A stretch of DNA of 64,000 nucleotides from Ceratobasidium sp. AG-K (Eukaryota > Basidiomycota > Agaricomycetes > Cantharellales > Ceratobasidiaceae). The notes under the pieces were generated by a model that searched no databases, had not been told where the DNA came from, and saw nothing but the letters and a program-made list of their open reading frames with translations. Positions 35,305 to 46,789 of this stretch are shown piece by piece; position 1 is the first letter of the stretch, and each line of letters begins with the position of its first letter. The translations under genes and the position numbers were made by a program. The DNA lies in NCBI GenBank assembly GCA_037039685.1, contig JAWNGF010000014.1, positions 620,001 through 684,000 on the forward strand, in the 5' to 3' direction.

Positions 35305-36169
35305 ATGTAACCGGCACACAGAACCGCACCAGAGCCCAAACTTCTTCATAATCACAGTGAGGGACCAAACCTTTAGACTCTCGGGACAACAAATCATGCG
35401 CGATGCGCCCAATTTCTTTACATCGCAGTTCTTTGGGTGTCTTGCCCAACGCCGGATTCTTGCGCTGCATTTACCCCGCGATCCACAGCTTTTTGAGCTC
35501 ATCCACAGGTATCTCAACGGATATCAAGTGTTGTCCCTTCATCCCAACATGTGTCCCTCTAATTATCCACCTGAAGTTATCATGACCAACCTTGCGTGGA
35601 CGCAGGGTTCCATCAACTAGCCGGCCTTTTCAGGTTATGCGTAGCCGCAAACTATCTTCAAGAAGCAAGACCTGGATGTCTGCAGAATACTCTGGTACCT
35701 ATTCATTGGGGATCTCTCGACGGCTCACAATCATCAACCTGTTACGCTCTGATCACTGGCTACTTTCGCGTCCTACCAGAAGAGCGTCCAAGCTATCCTG
35801 GCAAGTCGACCCTTTTGTGAAACATAATTTATTCGTGCTAATCTCCGTACAAATGCGCCCAGCTGAAATTTCGAAGTGTTCGTTCCCCGATTCTCGATGG
35901 TCCTCATAAGCGATGCTCACTTGGGTGCCGCCTCGATCAAAATGTCCACCATCACCAAGGCGGAACTTGATAGAGCATCTCCCCACAACATTACTGTCGC
36001 AAGCTGGTCCGAGCGCATCGTGCGTGCTGTTCTGCGGCGAGATACGTGTGGCGTGGAGCGCTGGGAACTGCTGGGTTGGAAAAAGGATGTCGCCAATGGG
36101 TTACGCAATTCTGCAATCTTTGTCAAGCTTTGGGCGGGACCTAAATTCTTGGTCAATGGTAGGTGGTGA
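35305..36169 (+). pseudogene. BTB/POZ-domain protein, array copy 6, multiply broken
   Basis: The ATG expected at 35305 runs directly into a stop, and the BTB frame (FFIITVRDQTFRLSGQQIMR) has no in-frame start. It continues as DAPNFFTSQFFGCLAQRRIL and HRYLNGYQVLSLHPN. One base is missing at about 35593 (CTTGCGTGGACGC), so the frame stops at 35620, while the other frame resumes as VDAGFHQLAGLFRLC. The second exon (about 35865-36169) also opens with a broken reading (an in-frame TGA before NFEVFVPRFSMVLISD) but then stays intact: SWSERIVRAVLRRDTCGVER, WELLGWKKDV, stop. At least three lesions make this a pseudogene rather than an error. Confidence 0.75.
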
Positions 36170-36991
36170 TGGTACCGAGGAGATTGATTTGAATCTGTAC
36201 TCAATTGTATGTGCATTGTAGTGAACTAGTAATCGCGCGTCGGAGTAGGGGAAGGTTAGAGAAATACGATCTGTTCAGACCCCTAATGTCTGCTAGTATA
36301 AACTGCTTCAGCATCAACTCCTATATACACGTCGGACACTCAGTTCGACCAAGCCATCAGCTAGGACGGGTTCGGAGAACCTCGAGAGGGAAGGCGAAAG
36401 AAAACTCCATGCGGTGCGCACCACGACCAGCCTTGCTCTACCCAATGCTGCAAAATTTGTGTTGCGGTCCACGTATCCCGGTTGCGATTGACGCCATAGA
36501 CTACCGCGGGTATCAGCACAGCGCGATCAATCACGACACTTGCTCTGCGATTGCCTCCTACGCGTCGCAATCGAGACAGGCCCTTTTCATTTCGGTGCTG
36601 GTCGTGCCTGTCTGAGGCGGTGTGTCGGAGTGTGAGGCAAGTGGGATGTTACAGCTACTAGTGAAGCAGGGCCGGAAACGCGATCGCTGGAGCATGCGAC
36701 GATAGTCGTGGCGTTTAATCGACGCAAACGAGGCGTTCACGCGTCAAGGCAAGGGACTGATATAATTGCCATCAGCACGCCTGAGCCAGCACTCTAGGAG
36801 GTAGCGCCAATCCCCCGTCCGGGTCTATAGTCGTCCGGAAACCGAATAAGACTTTTGAGTAAAAAACGAGGCTTGGTGTGGTGGCCGAGACCAAGTGTAA
36901 CAATAAATGAATCACGGGATCTGGTCCCACGCCATCGTTCATCTCGGCGCTCGGTCATTTCAAGTTGATAGCTCCACCACAACCTTGAATA
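36170..36991. other. Spacer inside the BTB array
   Basis: 0.8 kb without a recognisable BTB fragment or other gene, the longest array spacer free of any fragment. Confidence 0.45.
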
Positions 36992-37440
36992 ATGCAAGGT
37001 CTGACGGAGATCACGCCAGAAGTCTTCCCTATAGTCCTCAGGGATAAGACCATCAAACCTTCCAAATCACAAACCGAGCGCGTCTCGCCCAACCATTTTA
37101 TGCCTCAGTTCTCCAACGGTCTTGGTCAACGCACGCCCCAAAACCAAGAGACCTATCGTAACCCTCGCCTGCATACCAATTTCTTCCAATGCAACCCACC
37201 TGTGCCCTACTTTAATCGACTCCCAAAACGACGCTAGCAGACCTTCACGTGTGCGCTATATTCTCCCAACTCCATGGGCTAGTTCGTCTATACTCGCCCA
37301 ATGAGGCCATGACTACTGAGAGATATCCACGAGAACTCTTGCTTGCATGCTCACAGTGGCTTGACGCGACGGGAAGAGTTTCAAAGCGCTACGCAGCCAT
37401 AACTGATTATTTTCGCTCAGTACTAGAAAACTCTGACTAG
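36992..37440 (+). pseudogene. BTB-array copy 7, decayed first exon
   Basis: MQGLTEITPEVFPIVLRDKT, SKSQTERVSPNHFMPQFSNG and GLGQRT align with the BTB N-terminus of the array, but the conserved RDP/YLNGY block is garbled and a stop follows at 37237. The tail LHGLVRLYSPNEAM and RYAAITDYFRSVLEN, to a stop at 37440, matches the end of exon 1 in intact copies. No second exon follows directly. Confidence 0.6.
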
Positions 37441-37699
37441 GTGAGTCCAAGCCCACCTAAAAGTCTGCCAAACGTTGTTGGATGACGATCCATCGTAGTA
37501 CGCAGGAGCTCATAACCGAACACACTAATTTAAATCGATATACTTGCTTCCAGAGTCATGTCTGTGATGGGAAAGATACCTAAAGTGCGTTTCATGTTTC
37601 ATTCCGTGCTCGAGGAACTCCAGTCACATGACCGACCCCGGGCAGATCGGATATATCAAACACAGCTGTGCCAGCCATCAAGCCGTGATTCACCTCTCG

Positions 37700-38246
37700 T
37701 TTACCACCCTCTCAGAATCACAAGAAAATATGGGAGAACTGCAAGAAACAGATTGGGACGATTGCAGCATCGACAAGGAGAATCCTTCACTGCCCAAATC
37801 TCCAGTACAGCCGGAATCGGCCGAGGCGATAGCTCGCTACGTAGTCGTGGCGGGATATATAAGTACTTTACCAGAAGACTTTGCACCATGTAAGCCTAAC
37901 CTCTTGCGCATGAAAACGGGAGTTGATGCACGCACCGTGCATAGCCGAAAGTTTTGACACATTCCTCCCTCGGTTCTCAATCAGCCTCCTCACCCAAAAC
38001 CAGTTCAAGACCGCGTCAACAGGGATGCAAAACCTAGACAACGCGCCACCCGCCCTACTAGGTCGTACTTTGATTGTGTTGACCTGGTCCGAGCGTGTGG
38101 TGCGCGCCGTTTTGAATCGAGATACGAGTGGGGTGAAACGCTGGGAATTGCTAGGATGGAAGCGGGAGATACCCAAGCCGGGTTTGCGCCACGTTATTGC
38201 GTTTGTGCGAGTGTGGGTTGAGCCGCCGTTTGAGATACATCATTAG
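37700..38246 (+). pseudogene. BTB-array copy 8, truncated: linker and C-terminal domain only
   Basis: The end of exon 1 is readable (EAIARYVVVAGYISTLPEDF, about 37810-37885), followed by an intron and an open second exon (about 37950-38246): ESFDTFLPRFSISLLTQNQF, LTWSERVVRAVLNRDTSGVK, RWELLGWKRE, VRVWVEPPFEIHH, stop. No BTB core is found upstream, so the unit is 5'-truncated or its BTB part is the degenerate copy 7. It could still make a BTB-less protein. Confidence 0.6.
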
Positions 38247-38544
38247 GACGAGCATCAATTAATAGGACCACAATCCCTGTTGTGATTTCACTCCGCGCAG
38301 ACTAGCTGAGCTATGCTTTTGTATCTACGGAAGCAATTGCATTGTGTAGCTGGCGTCCACTGGCAGTAAATGTATGCACGTAATTCAAATAGTAGCATTA
38401 ATCGACTAGAATAAAATTCGAAAGATGAATTCATTTGCATAAAGCCCGGAATACGAATATGCCTATGATACAGTGTCATGTGGGTAAATCTACAGCCATG
38501 CGTCGGAAAGAGTCCTTGGAGAGTTGTGAATCATAGTGTTTCCT

Positions 38545-39192
38545 TCAATCTCGCCCTTGCGAGACCAACAAATCCTTCCACCGACTGTCGGTTCGCTCCC
38601 GTTTCAGCCTGTACGGAAATGGCTCCCCGCTCTCCGTCATTTGAGGTGGTTTACCCCCCATGGCTACATCATATGAAGGGGGTGGAGGGAGGATTACGCC
38701 CGGTCCAACCTCTGTCGTCTCGGGGTTGCGTTGTGATAGAATTGACGGGGCGTTGTACCGGAGCGAAGGGAGGGCAGCCATCGCAGGTTGTTCCCCCGGA
38801 ATGTAGATCAGGGTCGTAGGCTCGGTACTTGTCCCACCAGCAACAGCAACACTGGCGATCTTGGGAGTTCTTCGTGCGACCATACAAGAGTAGAAACCCC
38901 AAGCGGCACCCAAAAGAGCCAGGGCCCCAACTACGCATACGATGACAATAGTTGTCATTGGGGAAGAGTTGTCGCCGCTGTCCCCGTAAGGATAGGGATT
39001 ACTGGTCTGCCTGGGGCGGAACGATGTGGATGTCGCATCGGATGTGAAAGCTGAGGTTGGCGCAGAACTACCAAATATAGATTCAACACACGAAATGCTT
39101 TCGTACTTGTGGTAAACTCACCTAACCGATCTCGGCCCAATACAAAACATCCATACAAAGGCCCACGCTATAACATCTGGGCGGAGAAACAT
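38545..39192 (-). CDS. Small type I membrane protein with cytoplasmic PPxY motif
   Basis: Two exons, 39122-39192 and 38545-39067 (594 nt, 197 residues). MFLRPDVIAWAFVWMFCIGP is a likely signal peptide. A short Ser/Thr/Pro-rich ectodomain (SSAPTSAFTSDATSTSFRP) leads to one membrane span (MTTIVIVCVVGALALLGAAW), a basic stop-transfer (VARRTPK), and a cytoplasmic tail with the proline run PPPPSYDVA, i.e. a PPxY motif. In fungi PPxY motifs recruit WW-domain proteins such as Rsp5/Nedd4 ubiquitin ligases. The layout resembles fungal wall-sensor-like or ligase-adaptor membrane proteins. No family was recognised; the topology and start are inferred from the splice model. Confidence 0.6.
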
Positions 39193-41535
39193 TTGTTGTT
39201 CTGGTGTAGAGTGGCGTCAACAACTACCGTGCCCGCCATAGCAGGGGAACTCACCAGAGGGGTTGTAAAATGCAGGCTAGTGAGGTGAATCACGATGATG
39301 ATCTCCACCACGATATATATACCTTCTCCCTCTTGCCTCGTGATGTTCGCGACCACCTCCACCAACACGTGTGAGAGGCGGTCCCGAGTGACAGAAGCGG
39401 GGCTTTGATCCCTTGTTTGGTGGCTAAAACGAAATACGCCCAGACTGAAAGGGAATGACGTGCGGCGCGATTGCAAATTGCTGAAACTCCAGGCTCGTAA
39501 GTGCGAAGGTCGCTGTGAACGGCCGCCCATCTGTGAACACTCGAATTATGTACTGCTCCTAAGTCTCGTGAACCACATGCTATCGAACCGCTTGCGGGTA
39601 TCGTCGTGCAAGAACTCAGAAAGTACTTCGATAGGCATAGCCGAGAAGTGAGAACCTCTGAGATGCTGCAGAAGACAGCTGTTCGAAGCTCGATCTCGAA
39701 GCGCGGTTAGTCAGATCACCCACACTCCTATTTCCCAGAGATCCGCAGCGCTCAATGCTCGTGTACCCTCATCAGACAAGAACTGCTTGTGCATACGTAT
39801 GCCAAGTACACTCGACCAACTATCAGTTTGCTCCAAAACGGCCCATCAAGTTGCTCTATCTGGGAAACCAACCGGAACTAAGCAAGTCAAATATACTTAG
39901 AACGGTCTCGCCCGGTGCTCCTCGTAAGAACTCACAAACTTCGCTATCTTGCCATCGATTCCGAACCTATGAATGGTTAGAAACACCACCGGCCCGTGAC
40001 AAACCGCCATTCCCTGCTGGAGTCGGTGAATTCTTTCGGTCAGGAGGATGCGATGCCTTGACTTCGAAACCCTGTTTTTCAAAGCTCGAGGCGTCATCTC
40101 AACCTTTCCTAATTTAGGTATTATTGCAATCTCAGCACAGCCTCGGCATGGAGCCAAGACTCGCCAGCTATAATATAGCCCGTTTCAGTGCAGCGAGATG
40201 AAGGGCGACTCGCACATGTCACACACAGCATCTGCCAGATAATAGCGCCTAACCATAATCCAGCCCCTTGAAAGATCTTTGTTCCTAATCTTGCCCCATC
40301 TGCGGACGCAAGCGGCCTGGATTGCGATGACGCGCTTGTTATCAGGCCCGAGTTTGGACACGCGCATACCACGCGTCTGACTCGAGCAACTTCCTAAGGT
40401 GAAATACTTGAGATGGATTTGGTGACCAAATGGGCTTGTTGGCCGGCACAGCTTGTTTTGGATGCGACTAGTTGCCTGTTTGAGGAATGGAATGCCATAG
40501 GCTCATCAAAGTCGAAATGTGGCGCTCAACAGTCGTACAAATGATACAGACCATGTAAACCATGGTAAGCTAGCCGTAAGAACCGCCGGGTAGCTATACG
40601 ATGAGACACGATAACTCGATAGATACCGTCTCGAATTTACAAATATCTTTGTCAATGGCAACCCAGGGTTCAAGTCGGTATGACAAATGTAGCTATCTGT
40701 CAGCTGTACAGTACCAGCGCCACGCCGTCGGATGATTCCGGATGTAATTACCTTTCCGGATCAACCTTTCACATCATCCCCCACAGCACGGACCAGTGAT
40801 GGTAAGTTATGCTACTGCAGGGAGCCAAGGACTGCTGATTTTAATCAATACATACGCTTCCCCCCCTCCCTCCCCCCGAACCCAAATTTTGAACGCAAAT
40901 GCACTACAGCCGTCCCAAAAGACTTTTCGCACGAAGCGCATCCTCGCCAAGGCCTCCAGGCAAAACAGGTACGTGAAACTTGGTTAACATAGCGCTCTGG
41001 AACACCCATCCTTTGCGTCATGTTCGAGAAACGTCTTTCTAATTTTTGATAACTTGTTAGGCCGTTGCCTCAATGGTTCCGCCTGAAGACGGGCTCTAAG
41101 ATTCAAGTGAGTCCAAGTAATTCTCCGATGTTCTTACACGCGTTAAATTCCCTTCCAGTACAATGCAAAGCGCAGGCATTGGCGTCGCACCAAGCTCAAC
41201 ATCTAAGTGTCTTTGGATGCTTGTATGTCCTGATTCTTGTTTCATTCCTCGACGATGGTTTTGATATTCAGTCCGTAGTGGGCTTGTGGTTCAGTTCTGG
41301 TGACGAGGGGACAGTGCGTGCGCCTCGTTCTACCACACTTCTGGTGACAAACCGTTGTATGATCCGCGTTCTTAGTTATGAAAGCCTTCACTATGCTCAT
41401 CGCTTTTGTCACTGCGAGTTTGAGTTGCATTTGAGGCCATACAGTATACTCATGTTGGAATTTCGCTTCACGGCGTTGGAATCCTTCAGTGGATTCATGC
41501 GAGGCCATGTAATGGAGACATGCCCGTAATTGTGG
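39193..41535. other. Intergenic, 2.3 kb
   Basis: No supported gene. It contains a C-rich tract (about 40860-40877) and short ORFs without motifs. It lies upstream of the PPxY membrane protein and downstream of the Nudix gene. Confidence 0.45.
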
Positions 41536-42611
41536 CTAGATGCTACGTGCCATATGCCACCCTGCTGCAAAGTGATGCAACCTTGCGTCAATTACAAAGC
41601 CTATTTGGCATCGTCAGCGGCGTCTTTTCGACAAGTGATGATAGCTGCGTACCCCGTTTCTCATAGTCTGTCAAGTTATATCGATATATCCCGAATGATT
41701 ATGTTACGGCGTGTCAGAAGAGTACACTGGCGGGGACCACACACTCACCCTTGAGTTCCTCCAGGAGCTTATCCAACTCAACCACCTTTTTGACGATATG
41801 TTCCCCTTCATCCAACTTCTGAGCGGGTTCCTTGCCTTCCTTGATTTCAACGTTCAGTGCCACCAATTTCATATTCGCACTTGTCATTCCTGGGAATCAC
41901 GGAAATATCAGAACTTATGCGTGAGGTATCATTCACCATGCTTACCTGGGTCGCTTACAAGCAGCGGAGATATTTCAGCAACTCCGGATGCCTTGTATCC
42001 TGTCTCTTCCTCCAATTCACGAATTGCAGTTTTCTCAGCCGTCTCGCCGGAATCAATCAGCCCTAGCATTAGGTGGGGTCAGAATTGAGGCGCTGAAAGG
42101 AACCATCGGGACTTACCAGCTGGCAGTTCTATACAAATAAGAATCAGTACACTGGAGACGAGCTGGATCGAGGGGATTGCTTACCTACGACATAAGCACC
42201 AACTGGAGGACGGTACTGACAAGAAGAATTCATACACATGCTACATCCTCTTGAAATTTGGCATACCTGCTCGATAATGACAGTAGAAGGTTTGAAAGAC
42301 TCAGAATTGGATTTCAATATGGCGAGAATGGCAACCGCTGGATCATTGCCTCGGTTATACCGAATATCCAGGTCACCAAGCACAAACACTGCCTACCATC
42401 TATGCCACTCTCACCCCTTGTCTTTCTAGCTGCAACTTCCCACGGGCGCTGTGCACGCGAACGTTATGCTTCAGTTTGTAAATCAGGCAGCCTGCTGCGA
42501 ACATACCTCTTTCCCCTCCTGATCACGCCAGGTAATCTTTTGAAGGGTCACCCACTTGGCGTCCTGGGCCGAGAGCTCCTCGGTCTTGACAATTTCGGGT
42601 TTGCGAGACAT
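41536..42611 (-). CDS. Nudix hydrolase, ADP-ribose pyrophosphatase (Ysa1/NUDT5 type)
   Basis: The ATG at 42609-42611 gives [20 protein letters not shown]. Many short introns (about eight) join [53 protein letters not shown] and [20 protein letters not shown]. The Nudix box GX5EX7REUXEEXGU is complete ([23 protein letters not shown], about 41990-42060). The QYRPPVG..VVELPAGLID lead-in is typical of the ADP-ribose subgroup. The last exon is [20 protein letters not shown] plus stop, at 41536. The family hydrolyses ADP-ribose to AMP and ribose-5-phosphate with Mg2+. Likely cytosolic housekeeping; intact by this model. Confidence 0.85.
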
Positions 42612-43657
42612 TATTGGCCTGCGGTGAGAGAACGACCTGAGGTTCGAGTATGTGATACGATGTGGTTTGAACAAAACGGTGCGGACGTATGCGCCAACTC
42701 TGTAGCCTTGCGTCATCATGATCTTGAGACGGTTGTTACACAGTTGAGGTCATGCGTTACAATACGTAATTCATCACCATGTAACTTTGGACGGGTATCT
42801 TCTGCATTTGTCCACCATCTCGGGCGACGGTCGAGCCTCAAATTTAAATTACCCCAGATACCTTCACATTGTACCTGGATATGTGTAGACCTGTGCCTCA
42901 TGCCTCTAGGAGTGGATAGGTGATTTAGCGCTATTCGAACTGGTGAACTTCGTATATCCCGCTGCATCAAGAGCTCGACTCACAAGCCGCCGAGTTTGCC
43001 TTGGATATCGTTCAGATCACACCTTATAAGCCACTCAGCTCAAGAAATGAACTTGGACTTCGTTCGTTCGGGTTTCCGCATCTGATGTCCCTGTTGCTCT
43101 TGTGTGCTCGCTTCAAGAATACCGTTTGGGTAAAATCAACATATGTTTCATCGCGTCATTCCAGGGTGGCGGCCAACGTATTCCGCCTTCTTCTGTGAAC
43201 AACCTTCATCCGGCATGCAGGGACCATCAAGATTGGCCATTCTCAACCTCTTAGTTGTCCTGTGAACAGCCGGATCGTGCCTTACATAACTGTCAACATT
43301 CCGGCACCAATGATTAAAACATTATCCGAAGAGTTGCCGACGCTCGCGTGGACTGGATCGGTCGTTATTGCCTCCTCTTGGCAGTCGCGACTGCGGGTTG
43401 CTAGCAGCTGCTAGCGTGATTGTCGCGTGGTCGGGTGGTTCTCCAGGGACTATCAACGGTAAGTTCGGGCTTCTTCGTTGCTTCTTCATTTGCAAGACAA
43501 TGCGAAAACGGCAGGATGGGACGCTGTCCCGTAGGTATAAAGACTGGGGTGAGGACGCTGGAGAGAAACCAAAGCGCTTCACCTCTCGGTTCTCGGTTCA
43601 CCTTCTTTCTCATTTTTTTTTACCACTTTCTTTCAAGTCTACACACAAGCACTCAGT
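42612..43657. other. Intergenic, divergent promoter region (Nudix / AA9)
   Basis: No gene supported. The right part holds the AA9 promoter, including a TATA box at 43536 and a CT-rich stretch before the start codon. Confidence 0.5.
43536..43542 (+). promoter_or_regulatory. TATA box of the AA9 gene
   Basis: TATAAAG, 122 nt before the AA9 start codon, followed by a T/C-rich leader. Confidence 0.65.
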
Positions 43658-45012
43658 ATGCTCGCCATTGCCTTTGCTCTCTTTTCCGCTGCGACGTCGG
43701 TGCTGGCACACGGTATCGTGGAGGAGATGACCGTCTCCAACCCTGCTGAGACCTACAGTAAGCTTCAAAGTTCATTCGATTTCGCTGGCTCTAACTGGAT
43801 CGTGCAGCCAGCTACCTTCCCTACCAGGACCCGTACAAGAGCCCCGTCCCCGAGCGCATCACCCGCAAGATCCCCGGTAACGGCCCGGTTGAGGATGTCA
43901 CTGGTGCCGCCATCCAGTGCAACGCCGGTGCTGTCCCTGCCGCGCTCGTTGGTACCGTTGAGGCTGGTGCTCAGATCGCCTTGTTAGTTCATTGCTCCTA
44001 GCATGGGGACTGGAGCTCACCCATTAATCTTAACAGCAACTGGACTACTGCATGGCCCACTTCCCATATCGGACCCGTTATCACCTACATGGCGCGTGCT
44101 CCTTCCGATATCACCCAGTGGAGCCCGGGCAGCGAGTAAGTTCTAGTATTTCGTATAATCTTCTTTTACTTATGCGTTATCTACAGTGCTGTCTGGTTCA
44201 AGATCGACGAAGCTGGTCTCGAAAACGGCAAGTGGGCCGCCACCGACGTTCTGATCGCGAACGGCGGTATCCACAGCGTTACCATTCCCGCTAGCTTGAA
44301 GGCCGGCCAGTACCTCATCCGTCACGAGATCATCGCTTTGCACGCCGCCCAGGCCTACCCCGGCGCTCAGTTCTACCCCATGTGCGCCCAGTTCGAGGTC
44401 ACCGGCTCTGGCACTGCTCTCCCCGACGACTCAACCTTGGTTTCTTTCCCCGGCGCCTACGGCACTGATGAGCCCGGTGTTGTCTACAACCCTTACGTCG
44501 GAGCCACCACCTACCCCATCCGTGAGTTATATTTCTTAGACGACTTCTGGCTATATTGACATACCTGCTTAGCTGGCCCTGCTGTCTGGAATGGCGCCGG
44601 AAGCGGCACTGGCTCGGGCGGATCTGCCTCGACCACTGCTGCTGCCCCTGCTTCGACCACCGCCGCTGCCTCGACCACCGCTGCCGCCTCTAGCCCTGAG
44701 GCACCCGTTGAGGAGCCGACCGAGGCTGCCCCCACTGAGCCTGCTTCCTCCACCGAAGCCCCTGTCCCTGCTCCTACCGAGGCTACCACCGAGACCCCCG
44801 AAGAGACCAGCGCTCCTGCTGAGCCCACCCCCACCCAGGTCACTCCTACCACCTCCGTTAAGCCCACGACTCCCTCCCCTACTGCAGGTGCTCCCGGTGC
44901 CCTTGCTACCCACTATGCCCAGTGCGGTGGCCGCAACCACAACGGCCCCAAGGCCTGTGAGGCTCCTTACACCTGCAAGGAGTGGAACGAGTGGTACTAC
45001 CAGTGCGTCTAA
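43658..45012 (+). CDS. AA9 lytic polysaccharide monooxygenase with C-terminal CBM1
   Basis: Five exons (43658-43757, 43808-43982, 44037-44135, 44187-44521, 44573-45012) sum to 1,149 nt, 382 residues. The signal peptide [17 protein letters not shown] is followed directly by His (HGIVEEM), so cleavage would leave the N-terminal His of the copper histidine brace. The second brace His is in [23 protein letters not shown] and [10 protein letters not shown] supply the conserved active-site His/Gln/Tyr region. A 100-residue Pro/Thr/Ala/Glu linker leads to a CBM1 ([32 protein letters not shown]). LPMOs oxidatively cleave crystalline cellulose with copper and peroxide or oxygen, and would act with the GH7 enzyme encoded at 18.5 kb. 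Full length and intact. Confidence 0.95.
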
Positions 45013-45232
45013 GCACGCGTCATCACCCTAGCTAGCTAGGTGACAGTCTGGAAATTTTCTTGAGCTCTGGAGCTTCCATCTTTTCATGCATGTATCTAGT
45101 CAGTGATTAGCATACGTATACATTTTTCATTCAAGTTCTGTGATTGAGTTTGCAACCGATCGTTTCTTCAACTCATTCCGACTCCTTTTGTGTCGCCTCA
45201 AAATCCGACTTCCGTTCAAGACCCTTTCTTCC

Positions 45233-46429
45233 TCAACTCAAGGTGACCCCTCCATTCGCACTTAGAGTTTGGCCTATCAGCGGTAAGTTAGCAACTGCCC
45301 TGCCACTCCATCCATTTCTTGTTCATCGACGACTTTAACCCACCTGTAATATATGAAGCCCCATCCGAGGCCAAAAATGCCACCACAGCGGCTACTTCTT
45401 CAGGTTCTCCAATCCGTTTCAAGCACGCATCGCGCATAATCTTCCGACAAAGGGTCACAATCGAATATTTGCCACTTCACGCTGGGTTCCTACCGAATCC
45501 ACGACCTCCTTGCCGTTTGCTCTTCCAGTTGCCTCGGTAACTGCCCCCAATATACGTTTATTACCTGGCGGCCCGGTACAGCTAGGGTACTTACCCATTG
45601 GAGTATTGATCAACCCTGGAGCGTATGCGTTAACGGTAATATTGTACTGTCCCCACTCGAGTGCAGCGGTTTGCGTAATGGCTCGAACGCCAAACTTTGA
45701 CGCAGCATAGGCGACATTCATCGGACCGCCTATGGTGATCTTATTTGACGACAGCTCTAGCTCCTTGGAAACACATACCGTTGAGCCCCCACATGCTACT
45801 GGCCCCAACGATTCGGCCACCTCTACCTTGCTTGATCATCTGGGCCGCCGCAGCTCGGTAACAGTACAGAACTCCTTTACAATTAACGTTCATAATCCAA
45901 TCGAACGTTTCGTCGGATACTGTCGCCAGGATGTTTAGATAATTATCTCCGGCCGGGCACATTTGCCTTACTGTCCAGTATGGTGACCGCCTTTTGAACT
46001 GCAGCGTTTGCTACCATCTGATGGGGCAAGTAGGGAAAACCTGTATTATCTGGGGGCGTAGACTCACGATATCCAAGCTTCCTAGAGCTTCGACGGTCTT
46101 TTTTACTGCCTCTTGGACTTCAGCCTCTTTGGATACGTCGCCGACTGCAGCAATTGCCTTTCGGCCAAGCCTTTCGATCTCCTCGACTAGTTCGTCCAGC
46201 TCTTTTTGTTTACTGGGTATGTCATTTACAGCAACGTCTATGCCGTCAGCTGCCAGACCTGAAAGGATAAATAACGAATCAAAATCCAGCGTCTTAGCAG
46301 ATCACAGTTACTTACGAAGGGCAATTGCACGCCCGATGCCTACCCGAGCCTACCAGTAAACACGAGTTACGGTTATGAGCACGGTATCTCACCCTGGGCA
46401 GCTCCCGTGACAATTGCGACTTTGGCCAT
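45233..46429 (-). CDS. Short-chain dehydrogenase/reductase, SDR copy 1
   Basis: The ATG at 46427-46429 gives [12 protein letters not shown], spliced to GIGRAIALR: the TGxxxGIG NAD(P)-binding loop. Then come [43 protein letters not shown] and MVANAAVQ. The catalytic Ser region is GGRIVGASS, and the active-site YxxxK motif is [37 protein letters not shown] and ITG + [12 protein letters not shown] close the protein, with the stop at 45233-45235. Classical SDR fold, closest in feel to the acetoin/diacetyl reductase (butanediol dehydrogenase) group; the substrate is inference. Seven or so short introns. Its 3' end faces the AA9 3' end across 220 nt. It is the most diverged of the four copies in the N-terminal half. 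Confidence 0.85.
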
Positions 46430-46789
46430 AGCGGTGCGTACACGATTCGAACGAGGTCTTTTCCAAGCTGCTATCGAGGTGGACGACTTTGTGCCATCAG
46501 ATTATCGGCGAAGACCATCTTGGAACGCACAGGCCTGTTGGTAATTTGGCGACTAATTGGGTAACAACTGGTGTGCATGTCATGCGCGTCATGCGCATAC
46601 ACGGTAATTGATCCCGTAAGGGGAATCGTCGTAGGAATATTAATTATAGGCCTGGTAGGCCAGAGTCACCCTTCTCGGGTAAGTAAATGGGTCTGCATGT
46701 GGGATGATATTTTGATTGAAGGTTTGTGTTTACTTGACGAAACGTCGTGGCACGAGCCAGAGCCAATTTACGTTAACACATTTCCGAGA

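Noticed and set aside
44511..44940. Minus-strand Gly/Ala/Ser-rich ORFs at the end of the AA9 gene
   Set aside because: Shadows of the AA9 Pro/Thr/Ala linker; the plus strand continues into an intact CBM1.
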